NCBI RefSeq assembly: GCF_001636315.1
Contig: NZ_KV440949.1
Span: 63,203-127,202 of the forward strand
Source: Neobacillus mesonae
GTDB taxonomy: Bacteria > Bacillota > Bacilli > Bacillales > Cytobacillaceae
Reading direction: 5' to 3'
DNA length: 64,000 bases
The translations under genes and the position numbers were made by a program. The notes beneath the pieces were generated by a model, which was not told where the DNA came from, ran no database searches, and worked only from the letters and a program-made list of their open reading frames with translations. The first letter of the stretch is position 1, and each line of letters starts with the position of its first letter. This document shows, one piece after another, positions 33,420-41,631 of this stretch.

Positions 33420-33674
33420 ATGATTCAACAATCAGTAAAAGTCAATAAAAAAGCCGGGTTGTATGCGAAGCCCGTCAATCAATTAGTCCAAACTGCTTCG
33501 CAATTTAACGCAGACATTTACCTTATTTACAACGAGCGCAAGGTTAACGTAAAATCAGTACTCGGTATTTTATCACTAGCAATACCAAATCAGGCAGAAG
33601 TTACAATAGAAGCATCTGGCGAAGACGAAACAGAGGCTCTTAAGGAGATCATCCGCCATCTGGAAGAAAGTTGA
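33420..33674 (+). CDS. HPr/Crh-like protein with Tyr15 in place of His15
   Basis: 84 residues with the HPr fold and spacing. The phosphotransfer loop normally GLHARPA reads GLYAKPV: residue 15 is Tyr and 17 Lys, so enzyme I could not phosphorylate it. S46, the HPr-kinase site, is kept in NVKSVLGILSLAIP. Crh of Bacillus likewise lacks His15 (Gln) and works only as a CcpA corepressor; this protein differs from Crh throughout, so it is a separate paralogue. AGGAGG stands 8 bases before ATG 33420. Not beside PTS genes. Confidence 0.88.
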   Translation: MIQQSVKVNKKAGLYAKPVNQLVQTASQFNADIYLIYNERKVNVKSVLGILSLAIPNQAEVTIEASGEDETEALKEIIRHLEES

Positions 33675-33678
33675 AAAA

Positions 33679-33722
33679 GGTGTCAGGCACCATGTGAATT
33701 TTTCACATGGTGCCTGACACCC
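33679..33722. repeat. 45-bp palindrome, copy 7
   Basis: Between convergent 3' ends of the HPr-like gene and the N-acetyltransferase gene. Confidence 0.95.
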
Positions 33723-33742
33723 AAAATGACATTCAAATAGTT

Positions 33743-34519
33743 TTACATCCCAAAATGTTGTTTAGCCAACTCCTTGAATCTCCCATGATCAATGTGTTCT
33801 TTTGTTACGATTCCGTCTTTCCATTGTGTGAAGGTGGAGTCGGTTAAGGTAATGTTTCCGTTTTCTGTTAGGCGGGTTATTAATGGGTGTTTGTTAAAGG
33901 AAGATTCCGGGTGTTCGGCGATGATCGTCTGGATTTCATTCAAATTAGCAAAATCCTTCATAGGCTTTCTGGAATCAAAAGCATAGCCAGTTCTCCAATC
34001 GGAATCTTTATGTTTTAGTTTCATTTGCAACACATAGTCGCCCTGCTCGATGTACGCCTTTCTTATTCTAAATTCCCCGTTACTTGAAGAAACTGTTTCA
34101 CCCGACAAAGGCACAGGTTTTAACGGTAAATTTGCACCAAACCCGGTGTCAATTAAATACCTTTCCCCTTCGTAGTCTAAAAGAATCGCTACATGAGTTC
34201 TGCCGACCGCCGTATACTCCCCTTTTGCTTGATTGAAAACAACACCAGTGACTAACGCAGCATTAAAATCATTTTCCAATAAATAATAGTAGAGAAGCGG
34301 ATTTAGTTCATAGCACAAACCGCCCTGATTTTTCCCTAAAATTTTATCCGTCAAGTTCTCCTTCGTAACCTCACGCTTGTTATTGTCAATAATCGCTCTA
34401 TTTTCAAATGGAATACTTGTAGCTGTTTTTTCAAGTACTTTGTTTAATTTTTCAAAAGTAATCTTTTCATTTTCTGGAATTCCAGTTCTTTTATGAAATA
34501 AAGAGGTTAACTTACTCAT
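33743..34519 (-). CDS. Arylamine N-acetyltransferase
   Basis: Acetyl-CoA-dependent enzyme of about 258 residues that acetylates aromatic amines. The Cys-His-Asp triad is present: NQGGLCYELN, AVGRTHVAI and YLIDTGFG. The start is the ATG of MSKLTSLFHKRTG after GGAGGGTTCAGA; the frame extends 40 codons further to 34639 but without a ribosome site or homologous sequence. Stand-alone gene. Confidence 0.92.
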   Translation of the reverse strand: MSKLTSLFHKRTGIPENEKITFEKLNKVLEKTATSIPFENRAIIDNNKREVTKENLTDKILGKNQGGLCYELNPLLYYYLLENDFNAALVTGVVFNQAKGEYTAVGRTHVAILLDYEGERYLIDTGFGANLPLKPVPLSGETVSSSNGEFRIRKAYIEQGDYVLQMKLKHKDSDWRTGYAFDSRKPMKDFANLNEIQTIIAEHPESSFNKHPLITRLTENGNITLTDSTFTQWKDGIVTKEHIDHGRFKELAKQHFGM

Positions 34520-34649
34520 TCTGAACCCTCCAAATTTTAATGACTTATTGACTATTATAATAGTACTTTGAAATACCGCCATCTTCAAACAAAAAGGCCA
34601 ATTCCCAAGCGTATTAACGCACAGTGGAATCGGCACCAAACAATTTTAG

Positions 34650-35549
34650 TTAAAAAACAATCGTTTTATTTTGATGGACAATAATCCGGTCTTCGAGATG
34701 CCATTTAACAGCACGCGCCAATACGCTTCGCTCAATCGCCCGTCCCTTTTTCTTTAGTGCATCAACATCTGAACGGTGATCCACTCGGGCGATGTCCTGT
34801 TCAATAATCGGGCCCTCATCCAAATCATTTGTCACATAATGGGCGGTCGCCCCAATTAATTTCACGCCGCGGTCGTAAGCCCGTTCATATGGTCTCGCAC
34901 CGATAAAGGCCGGGAGGAAGGAATGGTGAATATTGATAATCTTCTTGGAATTAGCAGCGACAAATTTAGGCGTTAAAATTTGCATATATCGGGCTAAAAC
35001 AATCACATCAATGTTGTATTCTTTCAGAAGCTGTAATTGCTGCTCCTCCACCTGCTCCCGAATATCCTTATTTGCTGGAATATAATAGAAAGGAATATTC
35101 AATCCTTCTACCACATCCCTTGCTGCCTCATGATTACTAATGACTAAGGCGATGTCGGTCATTAAATCGCCGCTTTGCCATTCCCATAAAAGCTCGAGAA
35201 GACAATGAAGCTCCTTTGAAACGAATATTGCTGTCTTTTTCACCTTATAAACAGGTGTTAAACGCCAATCCATGGAAAACTTCACAGCAATCTCGGTAAA
35301 CTCCTCTGCCATTTGGTTTTCTTTATCCTTTAAAAATGGGCATTCAAACTCAATCCGAATGAAAAATTCGCCGCCCTCTGGATTCGTAGAGTACTGACTT
35401 GACTCAATAATATTGGCATTATGAGAAAATAAAAATTGCGAAATGGCCGACACAATCCCTGGCTGGTCTGGACAGCTGACCAATAAACGGCCACGATTTT
35501 GATTTTGGAGCTTAAATTGTTCAACTTGCTCTTTTATAAATGAATTCAT
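34650..35549 (-). CDS. purU: Formyltetrahydrofolate deformylase
   Basis: Hydrolyses 10-formyl-THF to formate and THF, balancing one-carbon pools. N-terminal ACT domain (LLVSCPDQPGIVSAISQFLF) and C-terminal formyltransferase-like domain with YYIPANKD, VLARYMQIL, the catalytic stretch NIHHSFLPAFIGARPYERAY and GATAHYVTNDLDEGPII. About 299 residues, normal length. ATG 35549 follows GGAAGGGAAATCGAGCAA; the frame to 35585 lacks a ribosome site. Confidence 0.95.
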   Translation of the reverse strand: MNSFIKEQVEQFKLQNQNRGRLLVSCPDQPGIVSAISQFLFSHNANIIESSQYSTNPEGGEFFIRIEFECPFLKDKENQMAEEFTEIAVKFSMDWRLTPVYKVKKTAIFVSKELHCLLELLWEWQSGDLMTDIALVISNHEAARDVVEGLNIPFYYIPANKDIREQVEEQQLQLLKEYNIDVIVLARYMQILTPKFVAANSKKIINIHHSFLPAFIGARPYERAYDRGVKLIGATAHYVTNDLDEGPIIEQDIARVDHRSDVDALKKKGRAIERSVLARAVKWHLEDRIIVHQNKTIVF

Positions 35550-35844
35550 TTGCTCGATTTCCCTTCCCGTTTTTAATGAAAACAATTATACATTAGATTT
35601 GTTTGGTTTGTTAAGAATTTTCTTAAAAATAATTTTAGCACTACGATGCATTAAAGCTTTAACCTAATGGCAAGCTGAACTCAAAAATTTTTCAACAACT
35701 ATATTCCCTCGTCCTTTTATTTTCTTCTATTATCAGGCACCTCCATATTAAGTCTATAAATTTTCCACATTTCCAAATAAATCCTTAGAAATATGCACAT
35801 ATTATATAAGGAATTTTTTAAATTTATTTTGAGGATGAATAGTA

Positions 35845-36555
35845 ATGGAAGAGATTGTCCATGCCGTCGTTCGTACAGTTGTCTCCATCTCCATTGTAAT
35901 GGTTTTTTCCACATGGTTTGGAAAACAACTCAACGCTCATATTAACCTTTATAATTTTGCGTTGTCTATTATTATTGGTTCATTTATTGCCAATATGGGA
36001 TTTGATATCAATTTAAAATTCCTCCCGATGCTCGCCGCCTTTTTAACTCTCGTTTTAATCTTTTTTTTGTTTTCTTTTATTTCATCCAAGAGTCGGGTTA
36101 TTCGCAAATGGTTATCCGGTAAACCCGTCGTAGTCATCGACAACGGCAAGATCCTGGATGATAACATGAAAAAAATAAGGTATACTCTTGATGATTTAAA
36201 TCAGCAGCTGCGGGAATTAGGAATATTTGATATTAGTGAAGTTGAGTTCGCCATCTTGGAAGTAAGCGGAAAGTTATCTGTTATGAAAAAAACGAAATAT
36301 CAAAATGCCACAAAACTAGATTTAAATCCAGCTATTCAAAATGAAAACTTCATCTTTCCAAAAGAACTCATCATGAATGGAAAAATAATTGAAAAGAACA
36401 TGGATGCACAATATTCAAACGCCTGGCTGATGAATCAATTAAACAAAAGAAGGTTAGAGTTACCAGATGTCCACTACGCCGTCATTTCCTCTACCGGACA
36501 TCTATTTATAGACCATTACAAAGATCACATATCGTCCCCCATTGACAATGAATAA
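35845..36555 (+). CDS. DUF421 membrane protein (YetF/YcaP family)
   Basis: 236 residues: three N-terminal membrane segments (about 8-80), then two small cytoplasmic domains. GKPVVVIDNGKILDDNMKKI followed by YTLDDLNQQLRELGIFDISE is the family signature. B. subtilis has several such proteins, some linked to spores; the function is unclear. GAGGATGAATAGTA precedes ATG 35845. The 259 bases before it hold only a weak match to the palindrome (TCAGGCACC near 35733). Confidence 0.9.
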   Translation: MEEIVHAVVRTVVSISIVMVFSTWFGKQLNAHINLYNFALSIIIGSFIANMGFDINLKFLPMLAAFLTLVLIFFLFSFISSKSRVIRKWLSGKPVVVIDNGKILDDNMKKIRYTLDDLNQQLRELGIFDISEVEFAILEVSGKLSVMKKTKYQNATKLDLNPAIQNENFIFPKELIMNGKIIEKNMDAQYSNAWLMNQLNKRRLELPDVHYAVISSTGHLFIDHYKDHISSPIDNE

Positions 36556-36575
36556 AAGAATTTTGGACATCAATC

Positions 36576-36620
36576 GGGTGTCAGGCACCATGTGAAAATT
36601 TCACATGGTGCCTGACACCC
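36576..36620. repeat. 45-bp palindrome, copy 8
   Basis: Symmetry extends to ATC/GAT flanks (36573-36623). Between the DUF421 gene and the small leftward ORF, both ending here. Confidence 0.95.
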
Positions 36621-36624
36621 GATT

Positions 36625-36798
36625 TCATTTTGCGAACATTATTTGAATTTCATTTTCCGCCTCAATCATTCTTCCAAAACGGTAGCCTTCTATTAGTACA
36701 TGCCTTTCGTGGTCATTTAGACGGCGGTTCCATTTGGTTTCCAGATAGAAAATCACTTCATTGTAGAAAATGTCGGGATATTCAAAGGGTTCATTCAT
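36625..36798 (-). CDS. Small protein of 57 residues, unknown
   Basis: Frame MNEPFEYPDIFYNEVIFYLE, then TKWNRRLNDHERHVLIEGYR and a C-terminal acidic helix. GAGGTGA stands 8 bases before ATG 36798. Its stop lies 4 bases after a palindrome copy, as for other real genes here, which supports it. No family recognised. Confidence 0.6.
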   Translation of the reverse strand: MNEPFEYPDIFYNEVIFYLETKWNRRLNDHERHVLIEGYRFGRMIEAENEIQIMFAK

Positions 36799-36950
36799 GA
36801 ATCGCTCACCTCGTTGTCATAATTAGTTTATCAACATCTCCAGTCTTGTCTAATATCCCTATTAATATGATCGTTTTATGAAAAAACAAAAGACCAGCCA
36901 CCTTCGGAAAGATCCCATGGTGCCTGGCACTTCCTCCATATTCTTTTCAT

Positions 36951-38099
36951 TTATTTAATCCCAATTTTGCTCATATCAATAACCTTTTTCAAATATTCGT
37001 ATTCCTTTTCCTCCAAAATATCCACTTCATTGTTTGTAGCAACAAGGATCTGGTCCCTGCACTTTGCTAACCGTTGGATCATTGGATAAATTGTTAAACT
37101 GGAGCGATTGACAAAATCATATAAATCATTTAAACAAACTGGCAGCTTGTACCCTTTAGAGCTGCTGGCAATAATGACACCGCTGTCACGGAGCTTGGAT
37201 ACTATGTTGGAGCGGAAATAATGCTGGTTCATTTTTATATCCCTTAAGGCATTTAAGTTGTCGAGAATTTCTTGTGTATAAACATATTCATCCGGATTTT
37301 CTTTCAAATTAAATAAAAGAAACTTTAAAAAATCAATCCGCAGCCGTTCATCGTCTTCTTCAGTCTTTTTATGTTTTTCAATATAGTTATAGGTTAATGT
37401 TACTGCCTGTTTGATAATGATTTCTTCGTATTGGGATTCTTGATGATTTGATTTGTAGTCATACAGAAAATGAGTATAATCTTGAGGTAATAAATTGATC
37501 GCGGCTATTTTATGTTTTATTAATTTGTATAAAGTCCGATATTGATTAGAAAAATGGGCACGGTCATACCCTTTTGCGAGGATCGCCGCCACTAGGTTAG
37601 CTAGTTGTAAAAGCAAGTCCGATTTGGTCTGATTGAAGCCGAATATAGAATAATTAAATAAATCTGGAATACTGTTCGTTTTTACATATTGGTGAAACTC
37701 TCGCAAAAATGGTTTCGAATCTTGTATGTCTGTGACTAAGTCCAGCTGCTCGAAACTGCGATTGAGATCCTCATAAATCATGCGATTAACGTACCGAATA
37801 AACGGCTTTGAATGCATCACACCGCTCTCTTCTCTTATCTTTCTTTTATCAATCACATACGCATAAATGCTAAAAGGTAAATCCTTAAGTTCGGTTAAAA
37901 TTTGAACAAGGTCTTCATCTGTGAATGTTGTACTGCCTTGAAAACATTGAATCTTTCGCATTTCCGTTTCCAGTAATTCTAAGTTAGAATCCTTAACTAG
38001 AATAGAAACGATAATAAAATGCGTTGACATTCCCTGATGACTAAAGTCAAACCGGTAATCCCCACACTCATCGATAAAAGCATACTGAATCTCTTCCAT
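36951..38099 (-). CDS. DUF3800 domain protein
   Basis: About 382 residues. The N-terminal IQYAFIDECGDYRFDFS matches the DUF3800 start (IDExG), a family predicted to have an RNase H-like fold with acidic active-site residues; LSFDT-like and QLANLVAAILA segments follow at the usual distance. The C-terminal third (MNQHYFRSNIVSKLRDSGVI, ASSSKGYKLP) looks like a winged helix. ATG 38099 follows GGGGGCGGGGCC. DUF3800 genes occur singly and in mobile or defence islands; no partner genes are visible here. Confidence 0.85.
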   Translation of the reverse strand: MEEIQYAFIDECGDYRFDFSHQGMSTHFIIVSILVKDSNLELLETEMRKIQCFQGSTTFTDEDLVQILTELKDLPFSIYAYVIDKRKIREESGVMHSKPFIRYVNRMIYEDLNRSFEQLDLVTDIQDSKPFLREFHQYVKTNSIPDLFNYSIFGFNQTKSDLLLQLANLVAAILAKGYDRAHFSNQYRTLYKLIKHKIAAINLLPQDYTHFLYDYKSNHQESQYEEIIIKQAVTLTYNYIEKHKKTEEDDERLRIDFLKFLLFNLKENPDEYVYTQEILDNLNALRDIKMNQHYFRSNIVSKLRDSGVIIASSSKGYKLPVCLNDLYDFVNRSSLTIYPMIQRLAKCRDQILVATNNEVDILEEKEYEYLKKVIDMSKIGIK

Positions 38100-38179
38100 G
38101 GCCCCGCCCCCAATATACACATTATCCTTTCTATACAATTTCAACACACTATCTAAAGAAACCTTCTTTTATCTAAAAA

Positions 38180-38346
38180 GGGTGTCAGGCACCAAGAAAA
38201 GCTCCTGCGCTTTGATCAGCTCCGACAAGCATAAGACGCGCCGGCCTAAAGGTTGCTTTTTAACCTTTTGGACGGATTGGCTTATGACTCGCAGGGCTAA
38301 GCGCTGGAGCTAGACATGTGAATTTTTCACATGGTGCCTGACACCC
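38180..38346. repeat. 45-bp palindrome, copy 9, split by an insertion
   Basis: The left arm GGGTGTCAGGCACCA (38180-38194) and the rest ATGTGAATTTTTCACATGG to CACCC (from about 38315) are separated by about 120 bases of a different palindromic element. Twelve bases after the stop of the protease gene. Confidence 0.92.
38195..38314. mobile_element. Non-coding palindromic element inserted in copy 9 (MITE-like)
   Basis: Outer arms AGCTCCTGCGCTT and AAGCGCTGGAGCT pair with one mismatch. Inside, GCATAAG faces CTTATGA and CCTAAAGGTT faces AACCTTTTGG around TTTTT, giving one long bulged stem. I recognise very similar sequences as widespread intergenic repeats of Bacillus genomes, but with no transposase. 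A CA on both sides may be a short target duplication. Confidence 0.75.
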
Positions 38347-38358
38347 GATTTGATATTC

Positions 38359-39711
38359 CTATTTCAATGCGTTGATTGCGTTGATTAGTCCGTTGCCGGA
38401 TTTTTCGTCATAGCCTGGATTGAAGATGTCTTCAGCTGATTGGAGAATAATACTTTTTACTTGTGCTGGTTTTAGTTTGTCCTTACCGTGTTGGGCGATA
38501 ATGACGCCGGCAAGAGCAGCTACTTTTGGTGCTGCCATGGATGTACCTGCTTTATAACCCCAGCCTCCAGGGACAGTAGCCAAGCAAAGGTAGGAGTTAT
38601 CTCTTCCTTCTTTTGTTTCTGGATTATAGTTTGGCCCTAAATCTCCACCTGGAGCCATTACATCAATTTTTCCTACGCCATAGTTTGAGTAGTATGCCAA
38701 ATTCTTTAATTGGCCGCCAGCAGAAACTCGAATCATATTCTGATTGCTTGGACTCCTGTGTGTAGCCCCTTTGTCATCTCCGGAAAGTTTTCCTGGGCTG
38801 CTAATATCCACAGCGTTATTCCCTGCAGAACCAACCACAGTCACACCTTTTTGGATCGCATATTGTATGGCACGATTAAACATGTTTACGTCGGCTACAA
38901 CATCTTTTGTGGCATATTCTGGGTCTTGGAACCAATCATAGCCTCCGAGCGACATATTAACGACATCCACATTATCATCTGCCGCTGTCATTAAAGCTTC
39001 TGCAATATCTGCTGTTGATGCGCTTCCCGTAGGGCCGAAGACACGATAAGATGCCACTTTAAGGTCAGGTCCAATCCCTAATGTTCTGCCTTTTGCTGCA
39101 ATCGAACCTGCTACGTGTGTACCGTGTCCGTTTTCATCTTTAGGATCTGAGTAACCTGGAACAAATGATTTTCCGTAGGCATAATTCTCTTTTAAATCCG
39201 GATGAGTGTAGTCAATACCAGTATCAATCACCGCAACTACAATGTCGTCTCCTGATACTGGCTTTCCAGTACCGCCCTGTAATGTCCACGATTCCCCATT
39301 ATTGGTAACTTGCTTTATATCCCACTGGAATTGTTCATATAGATCTGCCTTAACTGGAGCTGCCTCAGCATATGTAACGGATGCTTCAACCGCTGGTGTC
39401 TCCGCGTACACTTTGTTTTCTACTCCAGCTTCAGCTACCAAGGAGGATTTTCTTACCTCGCTTAAGAAATTCGGATTGTTTGAGGAAACTTCAACAGCCC
39501 CTAATTTATCAAGCTTTTGCTGTACTTTCCCGCCTGCTTTCGTAAGCAATGCTTCGTAACCCGACGGCAGCTTGCTTTCATCCTTAAAAACGACTATGTA
39601 CTTCTTTTCAAGTGATTGTGCATGGCTTACACTGAAACCGCTTGCAAAAAATGTGGAAGCACCTAATGTTAAACTAAGCGCACCTGCAAAAAATGCTTTT
39701 TTCATCTTCAT
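38359..39711 (-). CDS. Subtilisin-like serine protease (S8), secreted
   Basis: Extracellular protease preproenzyme of 450 residues. Signal peptide with KMKK start and SVSHAQS cleavage region; Inhibitor_I9 propeptide at about 35-105 (KYIVVFKDESKLPSGYEALL); catalytic D163 (VVAVIDTGIDYTHPDL), H199 (NGHGTHVAG), oxyanion Asn in VVGSAGNN and S391 (AGTSMAAP). The linker AETPAVEASVTYAEAAP between propeptide and enzyme is Ala/Glu-rich. AGGAGG precedes ATG 39711. One Cys only, as in most subtilases. Probably made in stationary phase; no regulator is visible. Confidence 0.95.
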   Translation of the reverse strand: MKMKKAFFAGALSLTLGASTFFASGFSVSHAQSLEKKYIVVFKDESKLPSGYEALLTKAGGKVQQKLDKLGAVEVSSNNPNFLSEVRKSSLVAEAGVENKVYAETPAVEASVTYAEAAPVKADLYEQFQWDIKQVTNNGESWTLQGGTGKPVSGDDIVVAVIDTGIDYTHPDLKENYAYGKSFVPGYSDPKDENGHGTHVAGSIAAKGRTLGIGPDLKVASYRVFGPTGSASTADIAEALMTAADDNVDVVNMSLGGYDWFQDPEYATKDVVADVNMFNRAIQYAIQKGVTVVGSAGNNAVDISSPGKLSGDDKGATHRSPSNQNMIRVSAGGQLKNLAYYSNYGVGKIDVMAPGGDLGPNYNPETKEGRDNSYLCLATVPGGWGYKAGTSMAAPKVAALAGVIIAQHGKDKLKPAQVKSIILQSAEDIFNPGYDEKSGNGLINAINALK

Positions 39712-39941
39712 CTAGAAGACCTCCTTTATCTATTTCCTAAATTTGATTATATTTGAAATCACTGGATGGACGAGAGTTTTCTTTCGACACGATCCAAACA
39801 CGTTATCCGACTTTAGAATTACAAGAATACATTTTATTGAAAATAATTAATTAACAAAGATTACTTTCCCTTGTTGATGAAGACCGAATCCAATCGAACT
39901 TTGTCGAAACTATGATTCTTATATCTCAAAAAACAAAGAAA

Positions 39942-39984
39942 GATGTCGGCACCATGTGAAATTTTCACATGGTGCCTGACACCC
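39942..39984. repeat. 45-bp palindrome, copy 10
   Basis: GATGTCGGCACC with a two-base loss in the left arm; begins 26 bases after the stop of the aminotransferase gene. The rest of 39712-39941 has no feature beyond AT-rich upstream sequence of the protease gene. Confidence 0.92.
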
Positions 39985-40009
39985 TAAACATGTTCAATAT
40001 TTAATATCA

Positions 40010-41386
40010 TTAAAGAGTTTTCTCAAATGCAGTTAATGCATCGTCAACAATGCTGATAATTTCTTCCACTTCTTCTTTATTAATAATGAGAGGCGGAGCA
40101 ATTGCTACGATATTCTTACCCTCTTCAAAATCAGCAGCTCTCAAAATTAATTTATTATTAAAGCAATGTTCAACAACAAACGACGCGGCCCGAATAGATT
40201 GTTCGAATGGTGTATCCGTATCAGGATCTGCCTGTAGATCAAAACCTGCCAGCAATCCAATTGCTCTTGGCTTTGTAAAATGCTTATGTTTATTAGCTAA
40301 GTATTCAAAACCATTCTTAAGAACCAATTCCATATTTTTCGCGTTCTCAATCAGGTTATCTCGTTCAATAATTTCCAAGTTTTTCAAAGCTACAGCACAC
40401 GCCGTCGGGTGACCACTATACGTAAAACCGTGACCGAGAATCTGATCATGCTCATTTAAAGTATCCCTAATTTCTTTATTAACCATGACCCCGCCGAGCT
40501 GGGCATAACCGCTGGTAATTCCTTTAGCCACACTCATGATATCTGGAACAACGTCCCAGTTATCAACACCAAACCACTTACCTGTACGGCCAAATCCGCA
40601 AATAACTTCATCAGCAATCAGCAAGATTTCATTTGCTTTACATAGTTCTTTGACTGCTTTTAAGTAACCATCAGGGGAAACATGGACACCGCCCGCACCT
40701 TGAATTGGCTCTAAAATAACTGCAGCAATATTCTCTGCACCCACTTTTTCAATCGTATCTCGAATACAGCCTTCATAGTTTGAATCCGTTTTATCGCCTA
40801 ACTCACAATTCGTAACATGGCCTCTTGCATTAATAATGTCAATATCCCTAGAGCCAGCAAAATTATGGAAGGCTTCAATTCCAGTAGCGGATCCTGCAGA
40901 AACAGTTGCCCCGTGATAACTCCGGGTAATAGAGATAATTTTTTTCTTCGCTTTGCGGCCTTTTAAATTCCAATAGAATCTTGCTAGTTTAAAGGCTGTA
41001 TCATTGGATTCCGATCCGCCAGAAGTATAGAAAATAGCACTTAAATCACCAGGAGCAACGGAGACGACCTTTTGGGCCAACCGGACTGCATTTGGGTTCG
41101 AATAGCTATAAAATGAAGAACTATAAGCGATGGTGCTTAGCTGATCATATGCCGCTTTGGCTAGTTCTTGATTTCCATGTCCTAAATTTACATTCCAAAG
41201 CATTGAAACACCATCTATATACGTGTCCCCTTTTACATCTGTTACCCGAATACCTTTACCCTCTTGAAAAATAATTTTCGGTCCTTTTTCCTGAAATAAC
41301 TTAGGAACAGTCGTCGGGTGTAAGTAGTGCTTCTTATCCAACTCGATAAGTTCTTGAATTTCGGGTAAAGCTTGAGAGATTGTCAT
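40010..41386 (-). CDS. Class III aminotransferase, SpuC/omega-amine type
   Basis: PLP-dependent omega-aminotransferase of 458 residues. PLP lysine in MSVAKGITSGY; LLIADEVICGFGRTGKWFG carries the conserved Asp; GHGFTYSGHPTACAVA is typical. The N terminus LDKKHYLHPTT and the whole pattern are close to polyamine:pyruvate transaminase SpuC and related beta-alanine/taurine enzymes. Last gene of a leftward set with an aldehyde dehydrogenase and an acetylpolyamine-amidohydrolase-like gene, so it probably converts an amine to an aldehyde. AGGAGG precedes ATG 41386. The 245 bases before it probably hold a separate promoter, which I cannot define. Confidence 0.9.
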   Translation of the reverse strand: MTISQALPEIQELIELDKKHYLHPTTVPKLFQEKGPKIIFQEGKGIRVTDVKGDTYIDGVSMLWNVNLGHGNQELAKAAYDQLSTIAYSSSFYSYSNPNAVRLAQKVVSVAPGDLSAIFYTSGGSESNDTAFKLARFYWNLKGRKAKKKIISITRSYHGATVSAGSATGIEAFHNFAGSRDIDIINARGHVTNCELGDKTDSNYEGCIRDTIEKVGAENIAAVILEPIQGAGGVHVSPDGYLKAVKELCKANEILLIADEVICGFGRTGKWFGVDNWDVVPDIMSVAKGITSGYAQLGGVMVNKEIRDTLNEHDQILGHGFTYSGHPTACAVALKNLEIIERDNLIENAKNMELVLKNGFEYLANKHKHFTKPRAIGLLAGFDLQADPDTDTPFEQSIRAASFVVEHCFNNKLILRAADFEEGKNIVAIAPPLIINKEEVEEIISIVDDALTAFEKTL

Positions 41387-41631
41387 AGAATAAAGCCTCC
41401 TAAAAATTTTTTAAAGCAGAGATCCAACCCTTCAAGTTTGTTCTTTATTTGATAGCACTCTACGTAAATGGGACTAGATAAGCATAGATTTATGTGTGAG
41501 TTTTAAACATCAATCTCCTAATCCGATTAAAGGATTGAATCCCTAAGTATTCCTTAAATGTAATATACCTACAATGTATAAGTTTGTCAATTATAAATAT
41601 TTAATATATTCTAAAAATTATAATCAGAGTT

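Noticed and set aside
36951..38099. DUF3800 gene as part of a phage-defence system
   Set aside because: No nuclease, helicase or toxin-antitoxin partner stands beside it; neighbours are housekeeping-type genes.
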